DNA of 64,000 nucleotides from Silene latifolia (Eukaryota > Streptophyta > Magnoliopsida > Caryophyllales > Caryophyllaceae), in assembly GCF_048544455.1 (NCBI RefSeq), contig NC_133536.1, positions 198,279,325 to 198,343,324 on the forward strand. The letters run 5' to 3'. Below are positions 20,827 to 32,255 of the stretch, piece after piece (within the stretch, counting starts at the first letter, position 1; every line of letters begins with the position of its first letter). A program made the position numbers and the translations under genes. The notes under the pieces were generated by a model. It was given only the letters and a program-made list of their open reading frames with translations. It ran no database searches and was not told the DNA's origin.

Positions 20827-21528
20827 ATGGTTTGTAAAAAGACGGCAAATTATTTGCATAGAAAATCAACCGTCTTCAAACGAGCTAAGGAACTTTCCAC
20901 GCTTTGCGACGTCGACGTTTTGTTGATCTTTTACGATCCTGATTCGCCCAATATTCCAGAAACATGGTGTTCTCGATCCGATCCTGTTACCGTCATCGAC
21001 AAGTACTATGCGAAGAAGAAGCCGAATCGGAACAAGGAAGTTAACCCCCCTCGCGCTAAGAATGATGATCAGTTTCTTCAGAATTTAGGGTTTGGTGAGT
21101 TGAATGATTTGAATTCAATTTTGGCGGCAAAAATTGAATCTGTGAATCAGAGGATTAATTTGATCAAGGAAGGTAATAAAGCTCGGGATTGTTGTCAAGG
21201 GAATAATTTGGCGGACTCGAGTTTGCGGTTTGTGGATGATGTTACTGAATTCAAGTTCAGTAAAGGGATCAACGATGGTAATAAATTAGGGTTTAGTAAT
21301 TTGTCTGAAAGTCTTGATTTTGGGTTCGGATTTGATGGTAAAACTGATTGTATTGATTACAATGATGGATTGAATGTTGACGATTTGGGGTTTCAAGATA
21401 CTGATGATCTTATGATTGATATTTCTGATTTGAATGATATCAAATTTGTTGAAGATGACTTGCAGTTGATCAATCGACTAGCGACCGTCCAAGATGTTGC
21501 TTCTGCCACGGAATTCTTATGCTATTGA
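20827..21528 (+). CDS. Type I MADS-box-like protein, single exon
   Basis: A 233-aa intronless ORF with a TATA box and leader. Residues 10-40 (RKSTVFKRAKELSTLCDVDVLLIFYDPD) match the second half of a MADS domain of type I (M-type, AGL-like) factors, which bind CArG-like DNA and act mainly in gametophyte and endosperm (family knowledge). The N-terminus is short. Compared with the usual R-K-x-T-F-x-K-R-x-x-G-L-L-K-K pattern, about eight residues of the first helix are missing and the GR-K-I-type start is absent. DNA binding may therefore be weak or lost. The C-terminus is acidic and Asn/Asp-rich with FG-like LGFG repeats, without a K domain. The lack of stops argues for a gene still under some constraint; a recent pseudogene is possible. 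Confidence 0.8.
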   Translation: MVCKKTANYLHRKSTVFKRAKELSTLCDVDVLLIFYDPDSPNIPETWCSRSDPVTVIDKYYAKKKPNRNKEVNPPRAKNDDQFLQNLGFGELNDLNSILAAKIESVNQRINLIKEGNKARDCCQGNNLADSSLRFVDDVTEFKFSKGINDGNKLGFSNLSESLDFGFGFDGKTDCIDYNDGLNVDDLGFQDTDDLMIDISDLNDIKFVEDDLQLINRLATVQDVASATEFLCY

Positions 21529-22402
21529 TCACATACACCAATTTTCTTGATATTTTTATAATTACTCAAAGATTAGTGAAGATCATTGTGATTTTTGTAA
21601 TTAAGTTATAGTAACTCGGTTAACTCGATTTTGTAATTGATATATGGAATACATGATTAAATTGTAATGATCAAGTTTATTTTTACTTGGTACTTGAATA
21701 AAACTTGTATTCTTTGTAGATGTTAGATGTTTTTTTTTGTGTACAGTTGAGCATTAGTCTTCTTACATCGTCTGTTCGTATTATTTGAACATGTAATTAA
21801 TTTATCTGACGAATTCTTGTCCCGTAAAAACTGAATCATCCTAGCTGGCGATGCCACTCATCGTTTCCCTCCAGCTCGCGGTTTTGGCAAAATTTCTTAG
21901 CTTGCTCTGTTGTTACAGGACTGAACAGTGGAATACAGGATGCTCATAAAAGTCATAATATTGCTTGGCAAGCAAAACAGCTTTCATAAAATAATACCGA
22001 GTATTTTCAACAAAAAAATAACGACAGAAATATAAATGAAGAAAAACGTAGTCAGGCGATACCTAGTTTAATTAAGTTGATAAATTTCCATTTTAAAACT
22101 CACTTGTTTAATTGCTTGTTGCTCACTCTTGTTTGAATTTAGCCTTGCTCTTACAATTGAAACCCCAACCAAAACCCCCCTTTTAAATACTTGTTGTCGT
22201 TGAATTTGTCAAAATTGTTCTACTTACTCTATTGAATACACCATTGCAAAACCCTCATTCTCTTGGATTCGATCTCTTTGCTTACTAGTACTTTACTAGT
22301 TTAGAATTAGTATTAATTAGTACGTATTGTGGTAGAATAAATTGTTAATTTGGCTGTCTTAAATAGCGACGTTTTAGGCGTGTTAGTAACTTTTGGGTAC
22401 TA
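21529..22402. other. Intergenic between the MADS-like and ERL1-type genes
   Basis: Probable 3' UTR of the MADS-like gene (AATAAA near 21698) and then unassigned DNA. No ORF. Confidence 0.45.
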
Positions 22403-22663
22403 CTCCTCCCTCCATACCACACCAATGGTAACATTGAGAATCTCGGCACTATTCATGGTTGTAGGGAATCTTCGATATTATTCTTAATCTATAAAACAAA
22501 ATATAGTCATGTGAGATCTTGTTTGATTTATCGTCATGAATGTTATAAGAATATTAAATTTTTATATTTTTTAATAATGTGTAACTAAAGATATTCATGT
22601 TGCAAAACGTGTCTCGACAAGTGTGAAAAAGTTAATGTTACAATTGGCGTGGTATGGAGAGAG
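22403..22663. mobile_element. Stowaway-type MITE in the ERL1 promoter or leader
   Basis: Ends CTCCTCCCTCCATACCAC and GTGGTATGGAGAGAG are inverted repeats and TA lies on each side, as in Tc1/mariner-derived Stowaway MITEs. It ends 72 bp before the start codon of the ERL1-type gene. Confidence 0.75.
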
Positions 22664-22734
22664 TATAAGTGATCCTTTTTCCTTCTAGTTCAGTTATAAT
22701 TACTAGTCTTATCGAGAAAAGCAGAGCTTCAACA

Positions 22735-25700
22735 ATGGCGTTTTCCAGAGCATTTATCGCTAGGAATTCACTACTCATGTACTCGTCTCTATCATCATCC
22801 ATATCTCTACTGAGTTATTCTTCAATTATACCAAAAATTACCACAACACGCAGCTTAACTCTCTCAGCTTCCGTTTCTTCCCAACAATCGAATACTTCAG
22901 CTGATCATTCTTCGTCTTTCCCATTTCAAACTCTCAAACCCGCTTGGAAACCCATGTGCTTGTACTATACACAAGGCAAATGTACCTTGGTAAGCTTTAG
23001 TCTTACGGTATTTGTTGTGCACGCCAAATGTTTGATAAAATGTCTAGCTGAATTATTCTATAGTATTCTCCGTACTAGTTAAAGGTTTTGGGATAAATAT
23101 TAACGTCGTGTGGTATCGTGGGAACGTCTTACTTATCCAGTTTTTTGCTTTTCTTAAGGTGTCATGTAGGCTTGATTTTCTAGTGAAGTAGCGGTCATTC
23201 GATGTACCGAGTAGTTCTCAAAGCAGGACACGGGTTATCTGAAAACCGTCCTTTTTATACTGTTAGGTTGAGGTTGCTTATATTCAACCGCCGTACTTGG
23301 AGTCCTTTAGGTGAAACCATGTTTGCAAAGTGCTTGCTCCTTGATTATGCTTCTCTTCTGTTGTTGCATACTATTATTTGTGTTGTTTCTTTTGAAATGC
23401 CGTGGAAATGTAAGAATTTGAGCTTCAATGTAATAGATAGTTCCACGACTTCTATCCCCTAGAGACTAGAGAGTATATGTTGCAATTTTGAGTCAATAAC
23501 AACTTCTGTTGAAATAATTAATATCTGGAGTTTTATTTTGGCACCATTGATGATAATTAATGATGTGGCGGCTTATTCTATAGTAGCAACAACTCAACTA
23601 GGCGAATCCCTGAAACGCGCACATTTATCTTTGAGTGTTATTGCAACACTCTCTATAATATCTTATAATGCGGGAGTTTATTCTCAAAACAATCATCTTA
23701 TAAAGATCTGGTAGCTGTCTCAAGTCAGACTTGCCCTTTCAAGAGCTTTCTTGCTATGAAATTAAGGAGGATTATTTTTTTTACTTTTCACTTGTGGAAA
23801 TTGTAGCAGTACTTCATCTAAATATAATTAACAAATGCTAAACACCCTAGTCGTAAGGGAGCTAACCATTTGGTGCAGGCCTACTAGTAAATGAACAATA
23901 TGCCCAGAAGTTGGATTGACTAAGTTCAATCTATGCTAAGAATCTTGATTTTGGGAGTATTCAATCCTTGACTAAAACAACCAGAGCTCCTCAGTGATGA
24001 GAAGATAATTGCCTTCAAGAAACTGCAAGCTCACTTCATAAGATGCACAATATTTACAATACTGCTACAGTGTCTCAAAGCTCCTATCTATGGTGAGATA
24101 AGGGGTTCAGATGTACTGAATCAAACTCTGTCTGTATGTGGAAAATTCAAATTGGTTGTTTAGGGGTGACCGGGTGTGTTTGGATAGCGAAAGTGGAGGG
24201 AAAGGGAGGGGAGGGGGAATGGAGAAGTGGAGTTTTCCCTCCAAAATCATTCCTATGGTGGAAGGATTTTGATTAGACTTGGAGGAAGGACAATGGATTC
24301 CTCCAAGCCCCTCCCCCTCCTATCCCAAATATTATCCAACAAGGGATTTTGTAACCTTCTCTCCCCTTCCCCTTGCTTTCCCTCCAAATCCCCTCATCCA
24401 AACAATGCCTAAATTAAATTTGTATAGTCTGACCACAAATTTCAATATTAGAAGCACCGTGAATCGGTGATGCACAATTTGCTATAAATTTAATAGTCAT
24501 AAAGATGGTTTGAATGCAGATAGATGATCCTTCTCATTTAGACAAATTCAATCACAGTTGCTCCGTTCCACTTGAAGAAGAAATTGCTAAATCTGAAAAG
24601 TTACGCCCACAAGATATAGATTTCCTGTTAGTGCTCGATTTAGAAGGAAAAGTTGAGATTCTGGAGTTCCCTGTTTTGATTATTGATGCCAAAACATTGC
24701 AAGCTGTCGATTTCTTCCACAGGTTTGTTCCTATATTGCAAGTGTAAAAGTAATTTTAATTATCACAAATAATTAAATTAAATAAATGTTGTTACATCAC
24801 TGACCTCTCTTTTTTTGATCTTGTGCGAGCTGTGGCCTACGGATTGGTTTTTGGTGGCTAATTACATTTTTTTTTTTACACATGTTGCAGGTTTGTTAGG
24901 CCTTCCAATATGAGCGAGAAAAGGATAGAAGAATATATTGAAGGCAAATATGGGAAACTAGGTGTTTCTCGGTAAGCTGTAATTTATAGAAACTTAAAAT
25001 GTCCTGAAAGCATGATGTTGATCTCTTTATGGCAAAATCATGACTTTGTTGTGCAGATAGTTTCGTTCTTTAGTGGATTGGGGGCAACATATTAGATTGT
25101 TTAGCAATGTACTGTGGTTAATTAAGGATCTCATTTTTGTTTAGATTTAAAAACTTTAGATGGGCAGGCTTTAGTTTCATGTCATTTGAGAAATTAATGG
25201 ACTGTTCGTTAAGATAAACAGTTAAGTGGAAGACAATTAGTCTTTCAGCAATTTTGTCTAAACAGTTAACCCTATGTTTGTTTTTGTCTTTTTAAATTTG
25301 TAGTGTTTGGCATGATACGGCCATGCCATTTCGAGAAGTCATTCAAGAATTTGAGGCCTGGATCACTGGCCGTCAGTTGTGGGAAAAGGAGCTCGGTGGA
25401 CCACTACGCAGAGCTGCTTTTGTAACTTGGTGAGTGTCATTCTTTTTTTTTTTTTTTTTTTTTTTGCGAAATGTCATTTGGGGTTAGACACTGTGATGTT
25501 CATAGTTCGTTTTATAATTGGGAGGGTGTGTTTCCGTGGCTTCGTGACCTTGTCACTGTAAGGTCAAAAGTCAAAAGCATGCTCGGAAGAGTTACAACTT
25601 ACAAGGCATCTATGCTGTGTTAATGATAATTTTAGTTAACCAAGCAAAATGCTGGTCGTTAACTTGCTGCCTATGTTACCCTGACTCGTCATATTAGCTC

Positions 25701-28700
25701 GCGTAGAAGGGTCCAAATCTCAACACTATGACACTGGGACACCTCATTTTAAATGAAAAACACGTGAAAATATAGTCAAGCCCGATGCTTGAACATGAAC
25801 CGTGCGGGATACTTCTTAGTTCTTACTAAATTTGAGTAACCTAGCTTGTAGCCTTGTTGCCTGCTTGGTTGGCAACAGATAATGAGAAACAGAGGATATA
25901 GTGGGAATAACTTTCTTGTAAAATTTCTGGCTGATAGTGCCAACAGGTACGAACTTAATACCAAAAGTTCTGTTTCTCCCTTGTGAACCTGCTTCTGGGA
26001 ATGAAGGGCATAGGCAAAAAAATAAGAATTTGTTTTTCTTCTTTTTATACATTCCAAGTTTACTCCTCCATATCGTCCGATCTTATTCGATATCCTTGAG
26101 GAGATCTCTTCACCTGTTATTCATTTACTTAAAACCTATTATTTTTACTCTCTCCATTTTTCTATTTTTTTCCCATTTGCTTTTGCGCGGTCTCCTAGAC
26201 TGAACTTTGACCCTAGTTTTCGATGTGTAATTGTGTATATAGTACTTTTTTTTGTTTGAAAATAATTTTTTGTGAAAGATTTTTTAGATAATAAATATAA
26301 ATATTTTAGTTTTATGTATTAATATTTTTTTTCCAAGAATTAAATATGTCTAAAGGAAGACCGAGACAGACATGGTTGAGAGTGATAGAGCACGATATGA
26401 GATTTCTGGGGCTTGAGGAGAGTATGGTGACGGAGAGGGCACAATGGAGGGAAATGATACATGTGGATTTTTAGTATTTGATGTTTTTTTTTTGACATAT
26501 TTAGTGTTTTTTTTATTTAATTTACAATTTAACTATTTGTTCTCTCCTTTATTACACTTTTTTACCAACCACTTTCTTATATATTTTACCTGGTTTACTT
26601 TTAAGGCATCCCGGATCCTTAATTCTATTTCGGTTTTCAAAAGCATTTTAATCTTTTCTCTCGATTTAAATTTTAAGTTTTTATAAAAGAAATCCGGAAT
26701 TCGATTTTAAAACCCGTAAGTTTACCTTGACATTGCATTACATTTCCGCTCTTCCCTTTTGTTTTGTTTTCCCTTTTCTAGTCGCATTTTGAGGCGTGCG
26801 TTCACCCATGAACAGTTCTAAAGGATGATTCATGTCAGCCGACCCCAATTCATTTTGGGATTAAGGCTCTGATGTTGTTGTTGTTGTTGTATCTACGGTC
26901 AACGTTTGGTAACTTTTTCTCTCAAAAAACAAATGGGAAGAAAATAGGAAAATGGAGGGAGTAATTATTATTCTTAGAGATTTCATATTGTCATGTTTTC
27001 TTTGAATATGTGCTCAAGATTTATAGACTGTTGACTGTAAAGCCTGATAAGTTATGGGATGATGTTGCCTTATTCGGTGTTGAAACCAAGATAAGACTTG
27101 TTGCGACTCACTCATTGGAGATGTAGTATTTTAGAATATGAGGTAAATTTATTTCACTGATTTAATGTCAGTAGTACGTTTGAGTTAATTATCAAAAGTG
27201 TGAGGCTGACTAATTGACTTTTGCTTTCTGAATAATTCAGAACCAACAAGCTTTAGATTAGACTATAGTACTACGGTAGGACATGGTTATTTTTCAAGAA
27301 TTTAGGGTGAAGTTTTAGTTTGGAGGCTAAGTAGCTCATTCCACTACTCCTGAAACTTAATTCTTCATACCCAATCTGCTATAGGACTGTGTTTTTGTCA
27401 TTTGAAACTTACCTCTGATAAGTTTAGCAAATTCACAACATTGGTCAAGTTTCTGGCAAATTGATTGAAGGTTTTTTCACCCTATATTATATTTGTCTTT
27501 TTAGGTGGATATTTTCTCAAGCTTACCTGGTTTGAGGTATCTGGTTGTGATTTAAATTGTAACAATTCTTAATTTCCTATACTGTTACAGTGGCAATTGG
27601 GACATTAAAACGAAAATTCCTCAGCAGTGTCAAGTATGTAGCATGAAGATACCCCCTTATTTTTTCGAGTGGATTAACTTAAAGGACATCTACTTGAACT
27701 TCTATAATCGAAGGGTGAGTTCCAGGTCTCAGTTATTTATACATTCCTGAGCTTGATTTATGGAGCGTATAAGTATGTTTAATTGGCAAAATAGGGATCA
27801 TTTTTAATCGAGAGAAAGACTCACTTACTTTGGTATTTGAATTATGAATTTCTGATGGTATAAAGCAATAGATTGTTGCATTTCTTTTTGTTGTGAAGTA
27901 AGAAATCATTCAACACAATATTTGACGCAATTTTCATTATGGGTCATTTATGTTGGCCTACAGTTGACCTCCCTTACTCCTCCATTGGTGGGATAATGGT
28001 GTTGAAAGACAATGTAATTACTTGATCCCGTTCTCCAATTCTGCAAGATTGTACTCTATTAAGATAAGGGTCATGTTTAAAACTCAGATGCACCAGTTTT
28101 GTTTTTGTCATGTTAATCCTGTTTTCCCACTTCTTTCTTGCTGATTTGCTGTTGCCTTTTGCCAGGCCACAGGAATGAGGACCATGTTGAATGAACTCAA
28201 GATACCATTGTTGGGAAGTCATCACCTTGGGATTGACGACACAAAAAACATAGCTAGGGTGGTGCAGCGTATGCTAGCAGATGGCGCCGTAATGAGCTTA
28301 ACTGCTAAAAGGAAACTTGACAGTCCCGAGTCTGTAGACTTCCTTTTCAAAAATCGTATCAGGTATGACTCCTTTGCTCAATTTTAGTTAAGTTTATGAT
28401 TGAAAGGAACGTAGTTGAGCATTATGAGTTATGACTATCAATCGGGACAGACAGGCAAGGTTCTTGTCGGCGCAATAGACTAAGGTTGGGTTAGGGTTCG
28501 AATTTGAACAAAAAATGCAATCTCAGGCCTTTTTTCTTGACCACCTTATGATGCATAAAAGAATAGATTATTGGTTCACGTATAAGCTCACTCTGTAGTA
28601 TATACCTATGAATACCTTTGCAAATTTTATTCAACTTTTTGTTGAAAATGAGTAGGTTTTAATTGATTCTTGACTCAAACCCTAAATTTACCAGTCATTT

Positions 28701-28840
28701 GGAGTCATAGGTCAAGTTTTACGAGTCTGAACTGATGAAAAAGCAGTTTTCCGGGTCATATTTTGACAAGTCTTGTTGATTTTTTATTGACTTGACTCGA
28801 CGTCATATTCTCTTTGGTTAATGAATCTCTTTGTAGGTGA
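22735..28840 (+). CDS. ERL1: ERI1-like 3'-5' exoribonuclease (ERL1 type), seven exons
   Basis: Exons 22735-22989, 24520-24722, 24891-24971, 25304-25429, 27591-27714, 28166-28362 and 28837-28840 join with GT-AG introns into 329 aa. Residues 1-50 are Ser-rich with few acids, like a chloroplast transit peptide. C75, C83, H97 and C99 form the small zinc-finger-like motif of plant ERL proteins (MCLYYTQGKC...FNHSC). The DEDDh exonuclease domain follows: D125 and E127 in VLDLEG, D226 in CGNWDI, and H283 and D288 in HHLGIDD. Plant ERL1 is a plastid nuclease that trims ribosomal RNA (5S) and has been linked to small-RNA control (family knowledge). The ATG at 22735 is preferred over an in-frame GTG at 22669. 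The last exon is inferred: AG|G TGA gives an Arg then stop. Without that splice the protein ends eight residues later (YDSFAQF). All catalytic residues are intact. Confidence 0.9.
24165..24412. mobile_element. Fold-back MITE in ERL1 intron 1
   Basis: TGTTTGGATAGCGAAAG... at the left and ...CCTCATCCAAACA at the right are complementary, as are the purine-rich GGAGGGAAAGGGAGG and pyrimidine-rich CCTTGCTTTCCCTCC inner parts. Confidence 0.6.
26148..26961. mobile_element. Stowaway-type MITE split by a LINE relic
   Basis: Left end CTCTCTCCATTTTTCTATTT and right end AATAGGAAAATGGAGGGAG are complementary and both are flanked by TA. The middle contains unrelated LINE-derived sequence (26345-26895), so the LINE inserted into the MITE. 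Confidence 0.6.
26345..26895 (+). mobile_element. RTE-type LINE 3' relic
   Basis: Near 26360 the sequence reads as the C-terminal RT tail common in plant RTE elements (RPRQTWLRVIEHDM...). It ends with CAGCCGACCCCAATTCATTT, GGGATTAAGGCT and a (GTT)n tail at 26874-26892, the usual 3' end of plant RTE LINEs. No intact ORF. Confidence 0.65.
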
Positions 28841-29146
28841 CGTGTCAGTAAGCTATGAAGTAGTAAGGCTCGGAAAAGCTTAACATGGAGATATAACAAC
28901 TAAACAGGCTTCTTTCCAGGGAAATTTAATGTCATAGAATTGGGGCCATGGCCATGGGGGTAATTATTTAGAATTGGGGCCTGAGATTGAAGAGATGTGA
29001 AATTGTAAAATTTTTTTGTATGAAGGGCATGTTATTGATTCAATACAATTTAAAAGGGTAAGCTCCACGGTCCATCTCCATCTAAAAACGGAAGAAATGT
29101 TTGGAAGATATTATGGGAAAATGGAATTGTATTTTTATATGTTATA
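28841..29146 (+). other. Probable ERL1 3' untranslated region
   Basis: Follows the inferred stop. No clear AATAAA; ATTCAATACAATTTAAAA near 29037 may serve. No ORF. Confidence 0.4.
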
Positions 29147-29177
29147 CTAGTGTTAGACCCGTGAAAAATCACGGGTT
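29147..29177 (-). mobile_element. Helitron 3' terminus
   Basis: On the minus strand a hairpin CCCGTGA / TCACGGG is followed by CTAACACTAG|T, the standard Helitron end. The matching 5' end, which should lie to the right, was not found with confidence. Confidence 0.6.
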
Positions 29178-29352
29178 GTGTTTATTTATTTTGTAAGAGG
29201 ATGATAATTGCATTTTATTTGTTGAACACGTTAATTTTTTTTAAAAATGTTAATAATAAAGTTAAAAAACTCAACGAATATTTTTATAATTAGTCTTATT
29301 CATAGGATGACCGTATCATTAATAAACTCTTGCAGAATTTATTGTTACATGC

Positions 29353-29914
29353 TTACTAGTAATTTTAGTGAACCGTGTATTTTTCACTGAGTAAAAATAT
29401 ACGAAACGGTTTTAATATACGGATACGATACGGTATACGGTTTCAATTAAACGAATTTCCGTACGATACGTATTTCCGTATATACGATACGGTTTTCAAA
29501 AAACCGTATCGTATCCGGGTCGGGCAAAAATAAAATCGGGTATTCGGTTTCTGATACGGTTTTTGAAAAGAAATAAAAAAAACCAAAAATATCTTACAAA
29601 AACTAAATAATTTAACCAAAATTACTTGAACTTGTCCACTTTCTTTTTCCCTAATGCATTTATATAATGAATATTGAAATTTTGATTATTTTAATATGTA
29701 ACCTATTATTAAATTTAAGTTAGGGTGTACCGGTTTTATCGTGTATGCAATAAATTGAACATCAAACAACTGAAAACCGTATCCGGGTATACGAAAACCG
29801 GATATACGGAAAAACCGGGTATACGAAAACCGGGTATACGGTTAAGCCGGGTCGAATTCGTATCGACAAAATTGTGAATTTAAAAACAGTATACCCGATA
29901 CGGTTTTCAAAACT
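29353..29914. mobile_element. hAT-like element remnant with dense subterminal repeats
   Basis: Many copies of ACCGTATCGTATCC, CCGGGTATACG and AAACCGGATATACGG in both orientations cluster at the two ends, like the transposase-binding subterminal repeats of hAT elements. TAGTTTTGAAAACCG on the minus strand at 29914 and TAGTAATTTTAGTGAACCG at about 29356 may be the terminal repeats. No transposase. Confidence 0.45.
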
Positions 29915-30861
29915 AGATGGTATAATGTTATTTTAATTATTATAATGTCTATATTATAACCTGGTATATCACATATAATAGATAGTATAATAACTTGATA
30001 TATTATAACAGTCCACCATATAAATACGAAGACAAAAATCTGAGAGCGTCCAATAAACAAAAAATCCAATACAAATAAACAAAAGTCCAATACAAATCGG
30101 AGATCCGTTTATACGAAGTCAAGACTATTAACTTAGAGCTTTTTCACTATAGTAGGATCCTCTTATCTTTCTTGAATGCATTTAGTGCCACAAATCTTTT
30201 AAATGTAGTGCACTATTATGCAATGGTCGTACGTGCTCGTTTTTTCGATGCGTTACAATATGGATCTTTCATTTGACGATTGTCCGTCATTCGATTATTA
30301 AGAAAAAAAATACTAAACTCGATTGGAGTTGCAACAATCCATAGTAAACCCTGTTATGTTTGGTATGCAAATAATTTCGATGAAGTAAATAATAATCAAT
30401 TAGCATTGAAATTGTGAGTGCGGTTTGAAACTTGGTAAATCTCGCTAACTTCATCCTAATGTATTAAATGTGTTATTACTCAATTGTCTTTCTCCATGAA
30501 GTGAAGGTACACAGGGAATTTTTACATAATAGTTTATAATATCGAGCAGATGCAAGAGGGATTGATGTCAAGAGGCTTTTAATCTTTACATATACTTATC
30601 GGGTTGTATTTTTAGGATGCTAGATGTGATTGTGTTTACGATAATGTTATATGCTATGCTAATTTGTTATTCTTACGTCTCTAAAGATCTTAAGAGTATT
30701 TATCATCACTTTAATACTTCATTTCTTGAAGATACTTTGTTGATTTTGATTGTTTTTTTCACTACTCAAATTTTAATGGCCCTTACAACACATGTTAATA
30801 TTGATTGTAATTTGTGAGATTGTTAGGCCAAGTTTTTTAGTCATTCCATTAAAATTAAATT
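29915..30861. other. AT-rich, no gene recognised
   Basis: Only short frames without recognisable content. Confidence 0.4.
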
Positions 30862-31125
30862 AGGAAGACATCTTTTTTTTTTTTTTGGCAATGGTGAAGA
30901 AAGTGTTTTACATTGTGGTGGTACGGTTCACTAAACCATATCTATAAACAACAGCATAAAACACGAAAGTACTACTAATAACATAATCTAAAACAACAAG
31001 GTAAATGCATCGGCTGACAATAATGTGTTGGTGGCGTACGACGGCAGTCAGGCCACAGACTTGGACTTCAAAAACATCCTTTACACTTTTCGATAGACGA
31101 GCAACGTTGGCCAAAGGAAGACATC
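30862..31125 (-). mobile_element. Short retroposon with poly(A) and 11-bp target duplication
   Basis: AGGAAGACATC at 30862-30872 and 31115-31125 flanks a 242-bp insert. The insert, read on the minus strand, ends in a run of 14 A. It holds an open frame of 68 residues from 31114 (ANVARLSKSVKDVFEVQV...) reaching nearly to the tail. It could be a SINE, a 5'-truncated LINE end or a processed cDNA fragment; I do not recognise the source. Confidence 0.75.
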
Positions 31126-31555
31126 CATCTTTGTTTGTCTTAATTGATGAAGTTTTGGAGAAATACTACAAATAAGGCTTAATTATGAAATCCTTAAGAT
31201 AACCTTGACTCTGCATAAGACAATTCTACAAATAGTAGTTATGATGACATGTATCCTTACACTTACGATTAAGGTCTATTTTTGTGAGATGAACTCCAAT
31301 GAATCTACAAATCACATATCATCGTATACGTTATGTGCTTAAATTGACCAACCGTATAACAATCGCTATTATATGTGGTTGCAAAGGTTGAAACGAATAA
31401 TCGAGTATTATGATTGTGTATCAAGTGGATAATCAATTTACCCTTTAAATATTTTTTTTTCTAACATAGAATAATGTTAACAAATGATCGATAGACCTAT
31501 TAATGGAATAAATAAATGAATGGCCAGAACAGAGGAAATGGTAGCTTTCTATAAT
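31126..31555. other. No gene recognised
   Basis: AT-rich spacer between the retroposon and the solo LTR. Confidence 0.4.
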
Positions 31556-31560
31556 GTTAT

Positions 31561-32217
31561 TGTAGGCACTAAAAATTTATTTAAGTGTCAAAAATTAAAT
31601 AAATGAATTAATTTGAGTTAATAATGAACATTTTAACTCAATTTAATTATTTTGTCCCTTTTAAATCAAATTTGAATCATTCTGAGTTATTCTGGTTCAA
31701 ACATAAGTCAAATTGGGCTAAAATTGCAAACGGGCCGAGAAATGGGCCCGCAACCCTAGTTGGAGAAAGCCCAACTTTTCCTCTATAAATAGAGCGAAGT
31801 TCATTCATTTTCGGGATAGAAAAACTCGAAGATACAAAAAAAAAAGTTGGAGGAAAAGTTCTGAAATCCTCTCTGAAAAACTCGTGAAATTCATCGTAAG
31901 CAATTCGTGCCGCCTGCGCAGGAAAACCCAAACATTCAAACTCAAATATTCAAACATTCAAACTCGAATATTCAAACATTCAAACATTCAAGAGAGACTC
32001 AAGTCGTTCGACCCTCTCAAGAATACAAATCAACGTCGCGCGTAGAGTGCATACACCTTCTACACGTGCACCCCCTGCAAAACGCATGCGCACGCCCTCC
32101 GTGGATCGTGCACGCGTACCCTGTTTATTTAGTTAGAATCAGAGGATTATTAGAGATTGTACACAAACATTTTTTATATTAATAAAAACTTATTTTGTTT
32201 GATTGTTTTGTATTTCA
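31561..32217 (+). repeat. Solo LTR, 657 bp, with target duplication GTTAT
   Basis: Begins TGTAGGCACT and ends TTGTATTTCA, flanked on both sides by GTTAT (31556-31560 and 32218-32222). It has a TATA box TATAAATAG at 31784-31792 and AATAAAA at 32181-32187 in the same orientation. ATTCAAAC repeats lie at 31932-31992. No internal region or partner LTR is present, so it is the product of LTR-LTR recombination. Superfamily not decided. Confidence 0.85.
31784..31792 (+). promoter_or_regulatory. TATA box of the solo LTR
   Basis: TATAAATAG about 220 bp into the LTR. It could still drive transcription into the flanking Helitrons. Confidence 0.6.
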
Positions 32218-32255
32218 GTTATCGCAATACAAAATTTGTCGTTACAGTTATGTTA

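Larger units (their letters stand above)
25430..27590 (+). other. ERL1 intron 4 (2.16 kb), repeat-filled
   Basis: Bounded by TG|GTGAGTG and GTTACAG|TGG. It starts with a run of 23 T (25443-25465) and contains a Stowaway MITE that itself holds a LINE relic. No alternative exon is evident. Confidence 0.7.

Noticed and set aside
22669-22734. Longer N-terminus for ERL1 from a GTG
   Set aside because: Not an ATG, overlaps the edge of the MITE; the ATG at 22735 gives a transit-peptide-like start.
25776-26203. Several overlapping frames in ERL1 intron 4
   Set aside because: Repeat-derived intronic DNA with no domain and no splice-compatible exon.
31677-32182. Frames of 84 and 91 residues
   Set aside because: Chance frames within the solo LTR; one translates the ATTCAAAC tandem repeat.
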